DNA of 64,000 bases, taken from assembly GCF_004134865.1 (NCBI RefSeq), contig NZ_SDPO01000001.1:372001-436000 (forward strand), given 5' to 3'. Of the stretch, positions 45,477 through 53,438 are shown piece by piece. This DNA comes from Agromyces fucosus. GTDB taxonomy: Bacteria > Actinomycetota > Actinomycetes > Actinomycetales > Microbacteriaceae. A program made the translations under genes and the position numbers. The first letter of the stretch is position 1. Every line of letters begins with the position of its first letter. Under the pieces are notes generated by a model. That model saw only the letters and a program-made list of their open reading frames with translations, made no database searches and was not told the origin of the DNA.

Positions 45477-46606
45477 GCCGGCTCGCTCACCAAGGAGCCG
45501 ACTCGGTACATGAGGCCGGGCACGTCGGCGTCGCGATCGTGGTCGAGCATCCACTGCCCGACCTGCACGGATGCCTCGACGACGGCCTTCGCGCGCGGGA
45601 GACGCCGAGCATGGAACTCTTCCCATAGCGCAGCGTCAACGGCATGACGGGCCAACAGCAGCTCGGCGAGGACGAGGGCGTCCTCGGCGGCCTGCGCGGC
45701 GCCCTGGGCGATCGTGGGCGGGCAGCTGTGGGCGGCGTCGCCGATGATCACCACGCGGCCGCGGTTCCAGGCATCGGGCACCAGGTGAGCGGTGAACCAG
45801 GTGTAGTTGACGCGGGCCGATGCCGTGAGCGAGGTGCGGATCTCGTCCCACGGTCCGCCGTAGCCCTGCGACAACTCGCGCATGAGGTCGATGCGCTCGG
45901 TCTCCCCGAGGTCCCCGTGGTCCTGCGCAGCCTCGACGAGGTACGCGTACATGGAGTCCTCGCCGGTCGGGCAGTATCCCGCGATGAATGCCGGGCCCCC
46001 GTAGTAGAGGTCGGTGTGCGTGACCGACTCGGGTCGGGGCACGAACGCCCTCCAGATGCCCATGCCGGTGCGGTGCGGAGCCACGTCGATGCCGAGCATC
46101 GAGCGGATGCCGGAATGCAGGCCATCGGCGCCGATGAGGAGGTCGTAGCGGTCGGTGCGCCCGTCGGAGCGCGTCACGTCGACGCCGGCGTCGTCCTGCG
46201 CGAACGACGTGACCGTCGCGGCGAGGTGGATGTTCGCCCCGACCTCCCGAGCGCGCTCGGTGAGGATGCGGGCGAGGTCGGGCCGGTACATGCCCGCGGT
46301 GGCCGGGTACTCGTCCCCGCCGGTGCGCTGGTCGGGGATCTGCGCGAGCACCGGTGCTTCCGGGCCGGGCGCACGGATACCGAGCACGTCGAAGGAGTAG
46401 GACTCCTCCTGCACGGCCGGCCAGATGCCGAGCCGTCCGAAGACGCGGAGCGCGTTGCCCTGCAGGGTGATGCCGGAGCCGAGCGCGCCGGGGTCGGGCT
46501 TCTGCTCGAACACGTCGACGTGCACGCCGCCCTCTGCCAGGAGGATCGCGGCGGCCATGCCGGCGACCCCACCCCCGGCGATGGCGACTCGAGAGACTGC
46601 GGTCAT
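45473..46606 (-). CDS. FAD-dependent aromatic monooxygenase
   Basis: 377-residue class A flavoprotein hydroxylase. Visible are the dinucleotide-binding AIAGGGVAGMAAAILLAEGG, the DG motif IGADGLHSGIRS and the GD motif IIGDAAHSCPPTIAQGAAQAAEDA, as in salicylate, 3-hydroxybenzoate 6- and 6-hydroxynicotinate 3-monooxygenases. It would add a hydroxyl to an aromatic acid, often with loss of the carboxyl. AAGGAG lies just before the ATG at 46606. It is preceded by 74 bases that hold no gene. Confidence 0.88.
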   Translation of the reverse strand: MTAVSRVAIAGGGVAGMAAAILLAEGGVHVDVFEQKPDPGALGSGITLQGNALRVFGRLGIWPAVQEESYSFDVLGIRAPGPEAPVLAQIPDQRTGGDEYPATAGMYRPDLARILTERAREVGANIHLAATVTSFAQDDAGVDVTRSDGRTDRYDLLIGADGLHSGIRSMLGIDVAPHRTGMGIWRAFVPRPESVTHTDLYYGGPAFIAGYCPTGEDSMYAYLVEAAQDHGDLGETERIDLMRELSQGYGGPWDEIRTSLTASARVNYTWFTAHLVPDAWNRGRVVIIGDAAHSCPPTIAQGAAQAAEDALVLAELLLARHAVDAALWEEFHARRLPRAKAVVEASVQVGQWMLDHDRDADVPGLMYRVGSLVSEPA

Positions 46607-46680
46607 CGTTGACTCCTTGTGGTTCTGCGGTGGTGCGTCGTGGTGATTCTCGGCGCTGTCGCGCGCCGTCGTTGAGCTGG

Positions 46681-47712
46681 CTACTTGAGGGCGATGGGGT
46701 TCACGGGTGACCCGACAGCGCCGGTGATCGGCAGCGGCGGTGCGGTGAGGAGGAACTCGTAGCGACCATCGGCGGCGCAGTCCTCGGCGAGTGCGTCGAG
46801 GTCCCACATCTCCCCCACGGTCAGCCCGATGTTCGGGATGACGACCTGGTGCAGCGGCTGGAACGCGTCGTCGAACTCGTTGGGCCGCACCTCGAAGCCC
46901 CACGTGTCGGTCGCGATCGCGGCGACCCCGGTGCGGTGGATCCATCCCGCCGTGGTGAACGAGAGACCGGCGCTGGGGCCGCCCGCGTACCCGTTCCATC
47001 CCTCGCGCCTGGCGCGCGTGTAGCGGCCGGTGCGCACGAGGACGAGGTCGCCGCGTCCGACGCGCGAGGTCGGACCCTGCGCTTCGATGCAGGCCTCGAG
47101 GTCGTCGACGGTGATCGCGTAGCCGTCGGGCAGCTCGTCGCGGCCGGCTTCGTCGAGCCGGGGCCCGAGGAGTCGGCCGAGGTCCAGCAGCACACCACGG
47201 CCCACGATGGCGGATGCCGCGTGCTCGATGCCCGTGACGAGGTCGCCCTCGCTCGTGACGACGCGGCCGGCCGGCCGGCCGTTCCAGGCCATGCCGCGAT
47301 CGAAGATGTGGCCGAGGCCGTCCCACTGCGTCGAACACTGCAGGGGCATCGCGATGACGTCATCGGCGCCGCCGAGGCCGTGCGGGAACCCCTGGCCGAT
47401 GAATTCGGCGTCGGTGCCCGTGTCGAGCATGGTGTGCACGGGGTTCGTGCGGCGGCGCCAGCCCTGCTGGGGGCCGTTCATGTCGAACGGCTGCGAGAGC
47501 GAGAAGGATGCACCGCGTCGTACGAGCGCCGCTGCCCTGGCCCGGGCGTCGTCGTCGATGAGGTTGAGCGTGCCGAGCCGGTCGTCCTCGCCCCAGCGGC
47601 CCCAGTTGCGGTACGCCTCGGCGGCGGCGGCGATGTGGCTCAGCGGGTCGGTGCGGTCCAGTTCGCGTGGGTCCTCGGTGAGGGCGCTCGGGTGTTCGCT
47701 CGTGGTCCTCAT
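46681..47712 (-). CDS. Cyclase-family metal-dependent hydrolase (kynurenine formamidase/isatin hydrolase fold)
   Basis: 343-residue member of the cyclase superfamily. The usual HxGTHxDxPxH metal motif is present in the variant form QCSTQWDGLGHIFDRG, which I recall from a subgroup annotated only as cyclase; later GRGVLLDLGRL, DLEACIEAQG, GDLVLVRTG and ATDTWGFEVRP fit the fold. Known relatives open cyclic amides or formamides (isatin, N-formylkynurenine) or lactones. It overlaps the FAH-family gene at 47709 (ATGA). A ring-opening or lactonase step in this cluster is plausible but not proved. Confidence 0.8.
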   Translation of the reverse strand: MRTTSEHPSALTEDPRELDRTDPLSHIAAAAEAYRNWGRWGEDDRLGTLNLIDDDARARAAALVRRGASFSLSQPFDMNGPQQGWRRRTNPVHTMLDTGTDAEFIGQGFPHGLGGADDVIAMPLQCSTQWDGLGHIFDRGMAWNGRPAGRVVTSEGDLVTGIEHAASAIVGRGVLLDLGRLLGPRLDEAGRDELPDGYAITVDDLEACIEAQGPTSRVGRGDLVLVRTGRYTRARREGWNGYAGGPSAGLSFTTAGWIHRTGVAAIATDTWGFEVRPNEFDDAFQPLHQVVIPNIGLTVGEMWDLDALAEDCAADGRYEFLLTAPPLPITGAVGSPVNPIALK

Positions 47713-48710
47713 GCCGGCACCCGTGCAGCCGCGGCGTGCACGACCTGCGAGCCGAGGCCCTCGATGGTGCCGACCATGACGTCGCCGTCGCGCAGCATCC
47801 GTCCGTGCACGACCCCGTTGCCGGCTGGACTTCCGGTCAGCAGGAGGTCGCCGGGCAGGAGCGGCATCGTCTCGGAGGCTGCGGCGATCAGGGCGGGGAT
47901 GTCGAAGAGCAGGTCGTCCGTCGTGGCATCCTGCATCGTCTCGCCGTTGACGGAGAGCGTGAGGCGGAGGTCTCCCGCGTCCGCGATGTGCCGTGCGGGC
48001 ACGAGGAACGGCCCGGTGGGCAGGAACCCGGGCGCGTTCTTCGCCCGGTACCAGTCGGTGCCGATCTCCTTCATGTCCTGGCGGAACACGAGGTCGCGCG
48101 TCGTGACGTCGTTGACGATGGTGTAGCCGGCGACGTGCGCGAGCGCGTCCTCCCGGCTCACCCGGAAGGCCGGCGCGCCGATGACGACCGCGAGCTCCAG
48201 CTCCCAATCGTGCTGGTCGCTGTAGGCGGGCAGCTCGAGGATCTCCTCGGTACCGACGACGCACGCGGGCAGGCCGATGAAGAAGTACGGGATGCCCTCG
48301 CGGGCGCGCCGATCCATGAGTTCGGCGGCCCATTCGCGCAATTCCTCGACCGGGCGGGGGTCCTGCTTCGCACGGCCGGCGACGACGAGGTCGATGACGT
48401 GCGTGCGGTAGTTGGCGCCCGTCTGCAGCACCTGGCGCGGCTCGACGGGCGCGAGCAGGGTGACCGACGCGAGCGGCAGCCAGACGGCAGCCGACGGGTC
48501 GGCGTCGTCGGCGGACTCGGCTGCGAGCGGTTCGAGGCGATCCCATCCGGACTCACCCTCCGCGAGGAACTCGTTGAGCGTGTCCGCGCCGAGTTCCGCC
48601 GCGGACAATGGGCGGATGCGATCGCCGACGACCAGTCCGGGGACGGGGCCGGCATCGGATGCGAATCGCGCGAGGGCGAAGGGGACGGTCGGGCCTGACG
48701 ACGTCGTCAC
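47709..48710 (-). CDS. Fumarylacetoacetate hydrolase family protein (second)
   Basis: 333-residue FAH-fold enzyme with metal site DWELELAVVIGA, NDVTTRDLVFRQDMKEIGTDW and the C-terminal LLTGSPAGNGVVHGRMLRDGDVMVGTIEGLG. This second type resembles 2-hydroxyhepta-2,4-diene-1,7-dioate isomerases and acylpyruvate hydrolases more than fumarylacetoacetase. GTG at 48710 has GGAG eight bases upstream and gives the normal length; an ATG at 48779 without ribosome site would add 23 residues. First gene of this operon, divergent from the extradiol dioxygenase across a palindrome-rich gap. Confidence 0.85.
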   Translation of the reverse strand: MTTSSGPTVPFALARFASDAGPVPGLVVGDRIRPLSAAELGADTLNEFLAEGESGWDRLEPLAAESADDADPSAAVWLPLASVTLLAPVEPRQVLQTGANYRTHVIDLVVAGRAKQDPRPVEELREWAAELMDRRAREGIPYFFIGLPACVVGTEEILELPAYSDQHDWELELAVVIGAPAFRVSREDALAHVAGYTIVNDVTTRDLVFRQDMKEIGTDWYRAKNAPGFLPTGPFLVPARHIADAGDLRLTLSVNGETMQDATTDDLLFDIPALIAAASETMPLLPGDLLLTGSPAGNGVVHGRMLRDGDVMVGTIEGLGSQVVHAAAARVPA

Positions 48711-48795
48711 GTGTGGATCTCCGTTCGCCGGATGCTTCGGTGCATCCGGTGTGCTCGATCCAAGTGCGTCCGTGCGCATCAGGAAAGCGGAGATC

Positions 48796-48814
48796 GCTGA
48801 TGTGACACATCAGC
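48796..48814. promoter_or_regulatory. Perfect 19-bp palindrome in the divergent promoter region
   Basis: The bases gctgatgtg-a-cacatcagc pair perfectly over nine positions. They sit 86 bases before the GTG start of the FAH gene, between the two divergent aromatic transcription units. The TGTGnCACA core resembles sites of GntR- or CRP-like proteins. Confidence 0.65.
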
Positions 48815-48818
48815 CTGA

Positions 48819-48858
48819 GTGATACTCGCCCCGTCGGCAGTGAACTCACGAGTATCAC
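48819..48858. promoter_or_regulatory. Ten-base inverted repeat in the divergent promoter region
   Basis: gtgatactcg (48819-48828) and its exact complement cgagtatcac (48849-48858) have centres 30 bp apart, about three helical turns. A shorter repeat with the same GTATC core, ggtatccg (48873-48880) and cggatacc (48895-48902), follows. They probably bind a regulator of the extradiol and FAH units. Confidence 0.6.
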
Positions 48859-48973
48859 CGCCATCGATGCGCGGTATCCGTAGATTCACCTTCCCGGATA
48901 CCACTGCGGCGCTCAGGGTGGTTCTGTGGCGCCACGTGCGCACAGCCCAACCGGAACGACCGAAGGATCAACG

Positions 48974-50008
48974 ATGATCAAACTCCTCTCCCACCTCGCG
49001 CACGTCGAGATCGCGGCGCCCGACCCCGCGGCATCCGTCGCCTTCTACGAGCGTCTCGTCGGAGTCCGTGCGATCGCCAGCGAAGGCGGCAAGACGTACC
49101 TGCGCTCGTGGGGCGACTACTACGACTACAGCCTCGTGATCTCGCACGGCGCCGAGCCGGCGCTCGTGGAGATGGCCTGGCGCACCACGAGCGACGAGGC
49201 GCTCGACGAGGCGGCTCGCCGCATCGAGGCCGCCGGCGTGACCGGCGTCTGGCACGACTCCGGCTTCGGCCACGGTCGCTCGTACACGTTCACCGGGCCC
49301 TTCGGCCACACCATGAAGCTCTTCTGGGACGTCGACAAATACCGGGGCGAGGGCGAGTTCGCCTCGGTCTTCCCCGACCGTCCCGAGCGTCGCAGCCGGC
49401 ACGCGGTGGGGCCGCGCTCACTCGACCACGTGACCGTCGCCGCCCGCGACGTGCGCGGCTTCGCCGAGTGGTACCGCGACGTGCTCGGCTTCCGCATCAT
49501 GGCGTACACCGTGCTCGACGAGGCACCGGTCACCGTCTTCGGCGTCATCACGACGAACGAGAAGTCGCACGACCTCGGGGTGGTGCTCGACACCTCGCAG
49601 CGCGCCGGCCGGGTGAACCACTACGCCTACTGGGTCGACACCCGCGAAGACCTCCTCCAGGCTGCCGACGTGCTCATGGAGAACGGCGTCGCAATGGAAT
49701 ACGGCCCCTCGATCCATGGCATCGGCGAGCAGAACTTCCTCTACTTCCGTGACCCGAGCGGCATGCGCGTCGAGGTCAACACAGGCGGCTACCGGAACTA
49801 CGTGCCCGACTGGGAGCCGAACGACTGGAAGCCGTCACAGGGCTCGAACAACCTCTACCGCAACGGCGCGATGCCGATGTCGATGACCGAGTCGTTCCCG
49901 CCGGATGCCGCACCGTCGGCCACCGAGGAGGGACTGCACCCCGACACGGCCGAGGTGATCATCGCCGACGCTCTCGCGAACCCGTACGCGAAGCAGGGTC
50001 GCGGCTGA
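48974..50008 (+). CDS. Extradiol ring-cleavage dioxygenase, VOC type (catechol 2,3-dioxygenase family)
   Basis: 344-residue two-module extradiol dioxygenase that opens a catechol next to its two hydroxyls. The iron ligands fit His152 in LDHVTVAARD, His216 in GRVNHYAYW and Glu267 in GMRVEVNTGG, spaced as in BphC-type enzymes. The N-terminal module (LAHVEIAAPD) is the catalytically silent copy. After residue 275 comes a Trp/Asn-rich tail (WEPNDWKPSQGSNN) found in a catechol 2,3-dioxygenase subgroup. GAAGGA precedes the ATG at 48974. It is transcribed alone, divergent from the FAH operon. The catechol it uses is unknown. Confidence 0.88.
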   Translation: MIKLLSHLAHVEIAAPDPAASVAFYERLVGVRAIASEGGKTYLRSWGDYYDYSLVISHGAEPALVEMAWRTTSDEALDEAARRIEAAGVTGVWHDSGFGHGRSYTFTGPFGHTMKLFWDVDKYRGEGEFASVFPDRPERRSRHAVGPRSLDHVTVAARDVRGFAEWYRDVLGFRIMAYTVLDEAPVTVFGVITTNEKSHDLGVVLDTSQRAGRVNHYAYWVDTREDLLQAADVLMENGVAMEYGPSIHGIGEQNFLYFRDPSGMRVEVNTGGYRNYVPDWEPNDWKPSQGSNNLYRNGAMPMSMTESFPPDAAPSATEEGLHPDTAEVIIADALANPYAKQGRG

Positions 50009-50167
50009 TCGTTCCCAGCAGAGTCGGGCCGCTCGCCCCGGGAGACCGGGACGGGCTGCCTCGTTCATGCTCCAATGCGGAACGCGGTCATGCGATCACA
50101 CAGGTACGGCCCGCGTTCTCCGTCGCGCCGTGCCCGGCCGGCTCGGCGGCGGCGTCACGGCCCGGGA

Positions 50168-51382
50168 TCACGCGAGCTCCACGCGCATCGGCATGCGCTT
50201 CCACGCCCGGAGCGTGTTGTTCAGGTGGCGCTCCGGGGTTCCGATGAGCTGGACCGACGCGACCCGGCGCGCCAGCGCCGTGATGAGCGACGTCGCCTCG
50301 AGGCGCGCGACATGCTGGCCGACGCACTGGTGGATGCCCATGCCGAACCCGACGTGGCCGGAGGGGTCACGGGACAGGTCGAAGCGCTCGGGATCGGTCC
50401 AACGTCTCGGGTCGGAGTTGGCCGAACCGAGGAACATCAGGATCTTGCTGCGGGCGGGGATGCGCACGCCGCCGAGTTCGATGTCCCGCGTGGTGGTCCG
50501 GAAGAACGTCTGCACTGGCGCCTCGAGCCGGATCGCCTCATCGAAGGCCACGCGGGCCAGCCCCGGCTGGGACCGAAGCTGCGCCCACGCCTCCGGATGC
50601 GTCGCGAACGCGTGCAGGACCGCCCCGATCGCGTGCACCGTGGTGTCCACGCCCGCCGAGAGCAGCGACCGCACGACGAGCGGTGCCTGGGCGGCGGTCA
50701 GGTCGCCGCGGTCGGCGGCGGCCCAGATCCCAGACCCGAAGCCGCCGGGGCTGAGGCGATCCCGCAGGCACTGCGCGTTCACCCAGGCCGAGTGCTCGCC
50801 GATGTGCGGCGCTCCGTGCTGCACGAGGAAGTTCTCGGGCCCGAAGCTGTTGAACAGGTGGTCGCCGTACGGCAACAGATGTTCTCGACCCTCGGCCGGG
50901 ATCCCTACCGCATCGGGGAACACGCGAAGCGGAAAGGCCTCCGCGAACGCCTCGACGGCATCGAACTCCAGCCCCTGCCCGAGCACCTCGTCGACGAGGC
51001 CCTCCGCATCGGCCTGCCAGCGAGGCGCCAGTTCGCGGAGTTCACGCGGGCCCAGGATCTTCTCGAGTACCGAACGCGGCGCATCGTGATGCGGGGGGTC
51101 GGCCTCCAACAGCAGGCTCGGCGGTCGCCACGGCGCCTCGCTCCGGAAGTCGGTGATCCCGACGCCGACCGAGGACTCGAACCCCTGCCAGTCGAGCAGC
51201 GCTGCTCGCACGGTCTCGTAGCGTCCCATGGCGAAGACGCCGTAGCGTTCGAGGAGGACGACCTCCCCCGCTTCGCGGAGCCGATGCTGGAAGGGAAGCG
51301 GGTCTGCGAGGACCTCCTGGCTGAACGGGTCCTCGTCCGTGGTGGGAATCGCCGTGGCGAATGGTGGCGTACGGGTGGTCAT
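50168..51382 (-). CDS. Cytochrome P450, CYP199A-like (para-substituted benzoate monooxygenase)
   Basis: 404-residue soluble P450. The heme-binding loop is GFGMGIHQCVGQ with Cys353, the oxygen-activating helix has SAGVDTT, and the ExxR pair is in DEAIRLEAPVQTFFRT. Compared from memory with CYP199A2/A4 of Rhodopseudomonas palustris, long stretches agree (EAPWRPPSLLLEADPP, VRSLLSAG-DTT, LMFLGSAN-DPRRW, SGHVGFG-G-H-CVGQ-VARLE, NNTLR near the end). CYP199A enzymes O-demethylate 4-methoxybenzoate to 4-hydroxybenzoate, which is the substrate of pobA at 38891. It follows its probable reductase gene by 70 bases on the same strand. Confidence 0.87.
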   Translation of the reverse strand: MTTRTPPFATAIPTTDEDPFSQEVLADPLPFQHRLREAGEVVLLERYGVFAMGRYETVRAALLDWQGFESSVGVGITDFRSEAPWRPPSLLLEADPPHHDAPRSVLEKILGPRELRELAPRWQADAEGLVDEVLGQGLEFDAVEAFAEAFPLRVFPDAVGIPAEGREHLLPYGDHLFNSFGPENFLVQHGAPHIGEHSAWVNAQCLRDRLSPGGFGSGIWAAADRGDLTAAQAPLVVRSLLSAGVDTTVHAIGAVLHAFATHPEAWAQLRSQPGLARVAFDEAIRLEAPVQTFFRTTTRDIELGGVRIPARSKILMFLGSANSDPRRWTDPERFDLSRDPSGHVGFGMGIHQCVGQHVARLEATSLITALARRVASVQLIGTPERHLNNTLRAWKRMPMRVELA

Positions 51383-51452
51383 CTGGGCTCTCTTCGTCGA
51401 GGCGGGTGTCGTGGTGGGTCGGTCGTGCAGGCGGTCCGCGGAGGGCGCCGCC

Positions 51453-52424
51453 TCAGAGGGAGATCACGAGGCGGTCGCTCTTCGCCCTCGAGACGCAGGG
51501 GAAGAAGCAGGTGCCGTCGACGCGCTCCGCGTCGTCGAGGATCGAGTCGCGGTGGTCGGGCACACCGGCGACGACCCTGGTCTCGCACGTGCCGCAGACG
51601 CCGCGCGAGCACGAGGTGAGCAGGTCGAAGCCCGCGCTTCGGAGCGCGTCGGCGACCGGCACTCCCGGCACGACGCGGATGCTCCGCCCGGTGCCGATGA
51701 CGTCGACGTCGAACGCCGTGGTGCGAGCAGGCTCGCCGCGGTCGGCCGCCGCGAACCGCTCGACCCTCGTCCAACCGGGCCTGCGCTCGGCGGCGAGTTC
51801 GGAGATCGCCTCGATGAGGCGCGTCGGACCGCACGCGTAGAACTTCGTCTCGGCGGGCGCCGCGGCATCCGGCCCCGACTCGAGCCACGAGCGGATGTCG
51901 GTGGGACCCACCTCGTCGGACGCCCGGACCGTGACCCGGTCGCCGTACCCGGCGAGCTCGTCGACGAACGCCATGCGCGAGCGCGAGCGGCCGAGGTAGA
52001 GCAGCCGCCAGTCGGAGCCGAGCAGGCTCGCCGCGCGCAGCATCGGGAGCATCGGCGTGATGCCGATGCCACCGGCGACGAACGCGAACGCGGGCGCAGG
52101 GGTCAGGCGGAAGTTGTTGCGCGGGCCGCCGAACCTCACCAGATCGCCCTCACGCAGCTCGTCGTGGACGTAGCGCGAGCCACCGCTCCCCTCGGCTTCG
52201 CGAAGGACGGCGATGCGATAGGCGGCGGCCTCTCGGGGGTCGCCGTGCAGGGAGTACTGGCGCGTGGTGCCATCGGGCAGCACCAGGTCGAGGTGCGCGC
52301 CGGGCGTCCAATCGGGGAGGCGACCCCCATCGCGGCGTTGCAGCACGAGGGAGACGACATCGTCGGCGACCTTCGTCTTCGCGGCGACCACCAGGACGTC
52401 GTCCCCGGTCTCGATCAGCGCCAT
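51453..52424 (-). CDS. Phthalate dioxygenase reductase-type electron transfer protein (FMN, NAD(P)H, C-terminal [2Fe-2S])
   Basis: 323-residue reductase with three parts in the order flavin domain (TRQYSLHGDP is the RxYSL flavin motif), NAD(P)H domain (FVAGGIGITPMLPML, YACGP) and a C-terminal plant-type ferredoxin with cysteines 272, 277, 280 and 310 (SCSRGVCGTC and FFPCVSR). It is the VanB/PDR layout. It lies directly upstream of the P450 gene, so it probably feeds electrons from NAD(P)H to it, although VanB-like proteins more often serve Rieske oxygenases, none of which is present here. GGAGG precedes the ATG at 52424. Confidence 0.88.
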   Translation of the reverse strand: MALIETGDDVLVVAAKTKVADDVVSLVLQRRDGGRLPDWTPGAHLDLVLPDGTTRQYSLHGDPREAAAYRIAVLREAEGSGGSRYVHDELREGDLVRFGGPRNNFRLTPAPAFAFVAGGIGITPMLPMLRAASLLGSDWRLLYLGRSRSRMAFVDELAGYGDRVTVRASDEVGPTDIRSWLESGPDAAAPAETKFYACGPTRLIEAISELAAERRPGWTRVERFAAADRGEPARTTAFDVDVIGTGRSIRVVPGVPVADALRSAGFDLLTSCSRGVCGTCETRVVAGVPDHRDSILDDAERVDGTCFFPCVSRAKSDRLVISL

Positions 52425-52493
52425 CGCTGCCTCCCTGTCTTCGTCGACGATCGGTAGGGACACGGTAGGTCGGGCGAGACCACGATGGTGGGC

Positions 52494-52514
52494 GTTTTCG
52501 AATCAATCGAAAAC
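52494..52514. promoter_or_regulatory. Candidate IclR operator between reductase and iclR genes
   Basis: Arms gttttcga and tcgaaaac pair perfectly around five bases (atcaa). This AT-rich palindrome stands out in the GC-rich gap, 31 bases before the IclR start and 70 before the divergent reductase start, which suits shared control and autoregulation. Confidence 0.7.
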
Positions 52515-52544
52515 CGAATAGGCTCGACGTGCGAAGGAGACATG

Positions 52545-53438
52545 ATGGCACGCGCATCCGCAGGCCGATCGACGCTGAGTCGCCAACTGCAGCTGCTCGA
52601 CGCGTTCAGCATCGACTCGCCGTTCCTCAGCCTCTCCGAGCTCTCGAGGCGCAGCGGGCTGCCGGTCGGCACGACGCACGCCCTGCTCGCCGACCTCGAG
52701 GAACAGCGGCTCGTCGAGCGCGGCGCCGATCGCACCTACCGTCTCGGCATCCGTCTCTGGGAGTTGGCCTGCCGCACCCCCGGTGCACTCGGGCTGCGCG
52801 AGATCGCCATGCCGCACCTCCAGGAGGTGCATGGCTCGATCGGCCAGCACGTCCAGCTCGGCATCCTGAGCGGCGGCGACGTGCTCTTCCTCGAACGGCT
52901 CTCGAGCCGCGACGCCGTCGTGAACGCGACGATCATCGGCGGACGCCTCCCCCTGCATGCCTCGGCCGCGGGCCTCGTGCTGATGGCCGACGCCGATGCC
53001 GCCACCCGCGACGAGGTGCTGGCCGGCCCCCTGCGCTCCCTCACCGACGCCACCATCGCGGATGCCGCGGAGCTGCGCCGTGTCCTCCACCGCGTTCGCA
53101 CCCAGCGCTTCGCCGTCGCCGACGGGTACATCCACCCGAGCGCCCGCGGCATCGCGGTGCCGGTCACGGGCGCGGCCGGCGAGACCGTCGCGTCCGTCGG
53201 CGCGGTCGTGCCGAACGACGACGCACCATGGATCCCGCTCGTCGACTCGCTGCAGTCGGCCGCCGAGCACATCTCGGCAGCACTCCGCGCGGCAGCGCTG
53301 CCTCAGGCCCATCCAGAGGCGAGCCCCGGCGGACGCTACCGCGCGCTCGTCAGCTCGTCGGACGAGTCGATGCAGTACCTGGCCGGTCCTGCGAACCGGC
53401 GGCAGCCGCACTCACCCGCAGGAGCAACTCCTCGCTGA
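52545..53438 (+). CDS. IclR-family transcriptional regulator
   Basis: 297-residue IclR protein with an N-terminal winged helix (LQLLDAFSIDSPFLSLSELSRRSGLPVGTTHALLADLEEQ) and an effector domain (LFLERLSSRDAVVNATIIGGRLPLHASAAGLVLMA, ARGIAVPVTGAAGETVASVG). The second of two adjacent ATGs (52545) is preferred because GGAG lies five bases before it. Divergent from the reductase-P450 pair with a shared palindrome. Its C-terminal tail after about residue 260 overlaps the convergent GH3 gene by 89 bases and looks disordered, which suggests a recent shift of the stop codon. Confidence 0.87.
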   Translation: MARASAGRSTLSRQLQLLDAFSIDSPFLSLSELSRRSGLPVGTTHALLADLEEQRLVERGADRTYRLGIRLWELACRTPGALGLREIAMPHLQEVHGSIGQHVQLGILSGGDVLFLERLSSRDAVVNATIIGGRLPLHASAAGLVLMADADAATRDEVLAGPLRSLTDATIADAAELRRVLHRVRTQRFAVADGYIHPSARGIAVPVTGAAGETVASVGAVVPNDDAPWIPLVDSLQSAAEHISAALRAAALPQAHPEASPGGRYRALVSSSDESMQYLAGPANRRQPHSPAGATPR

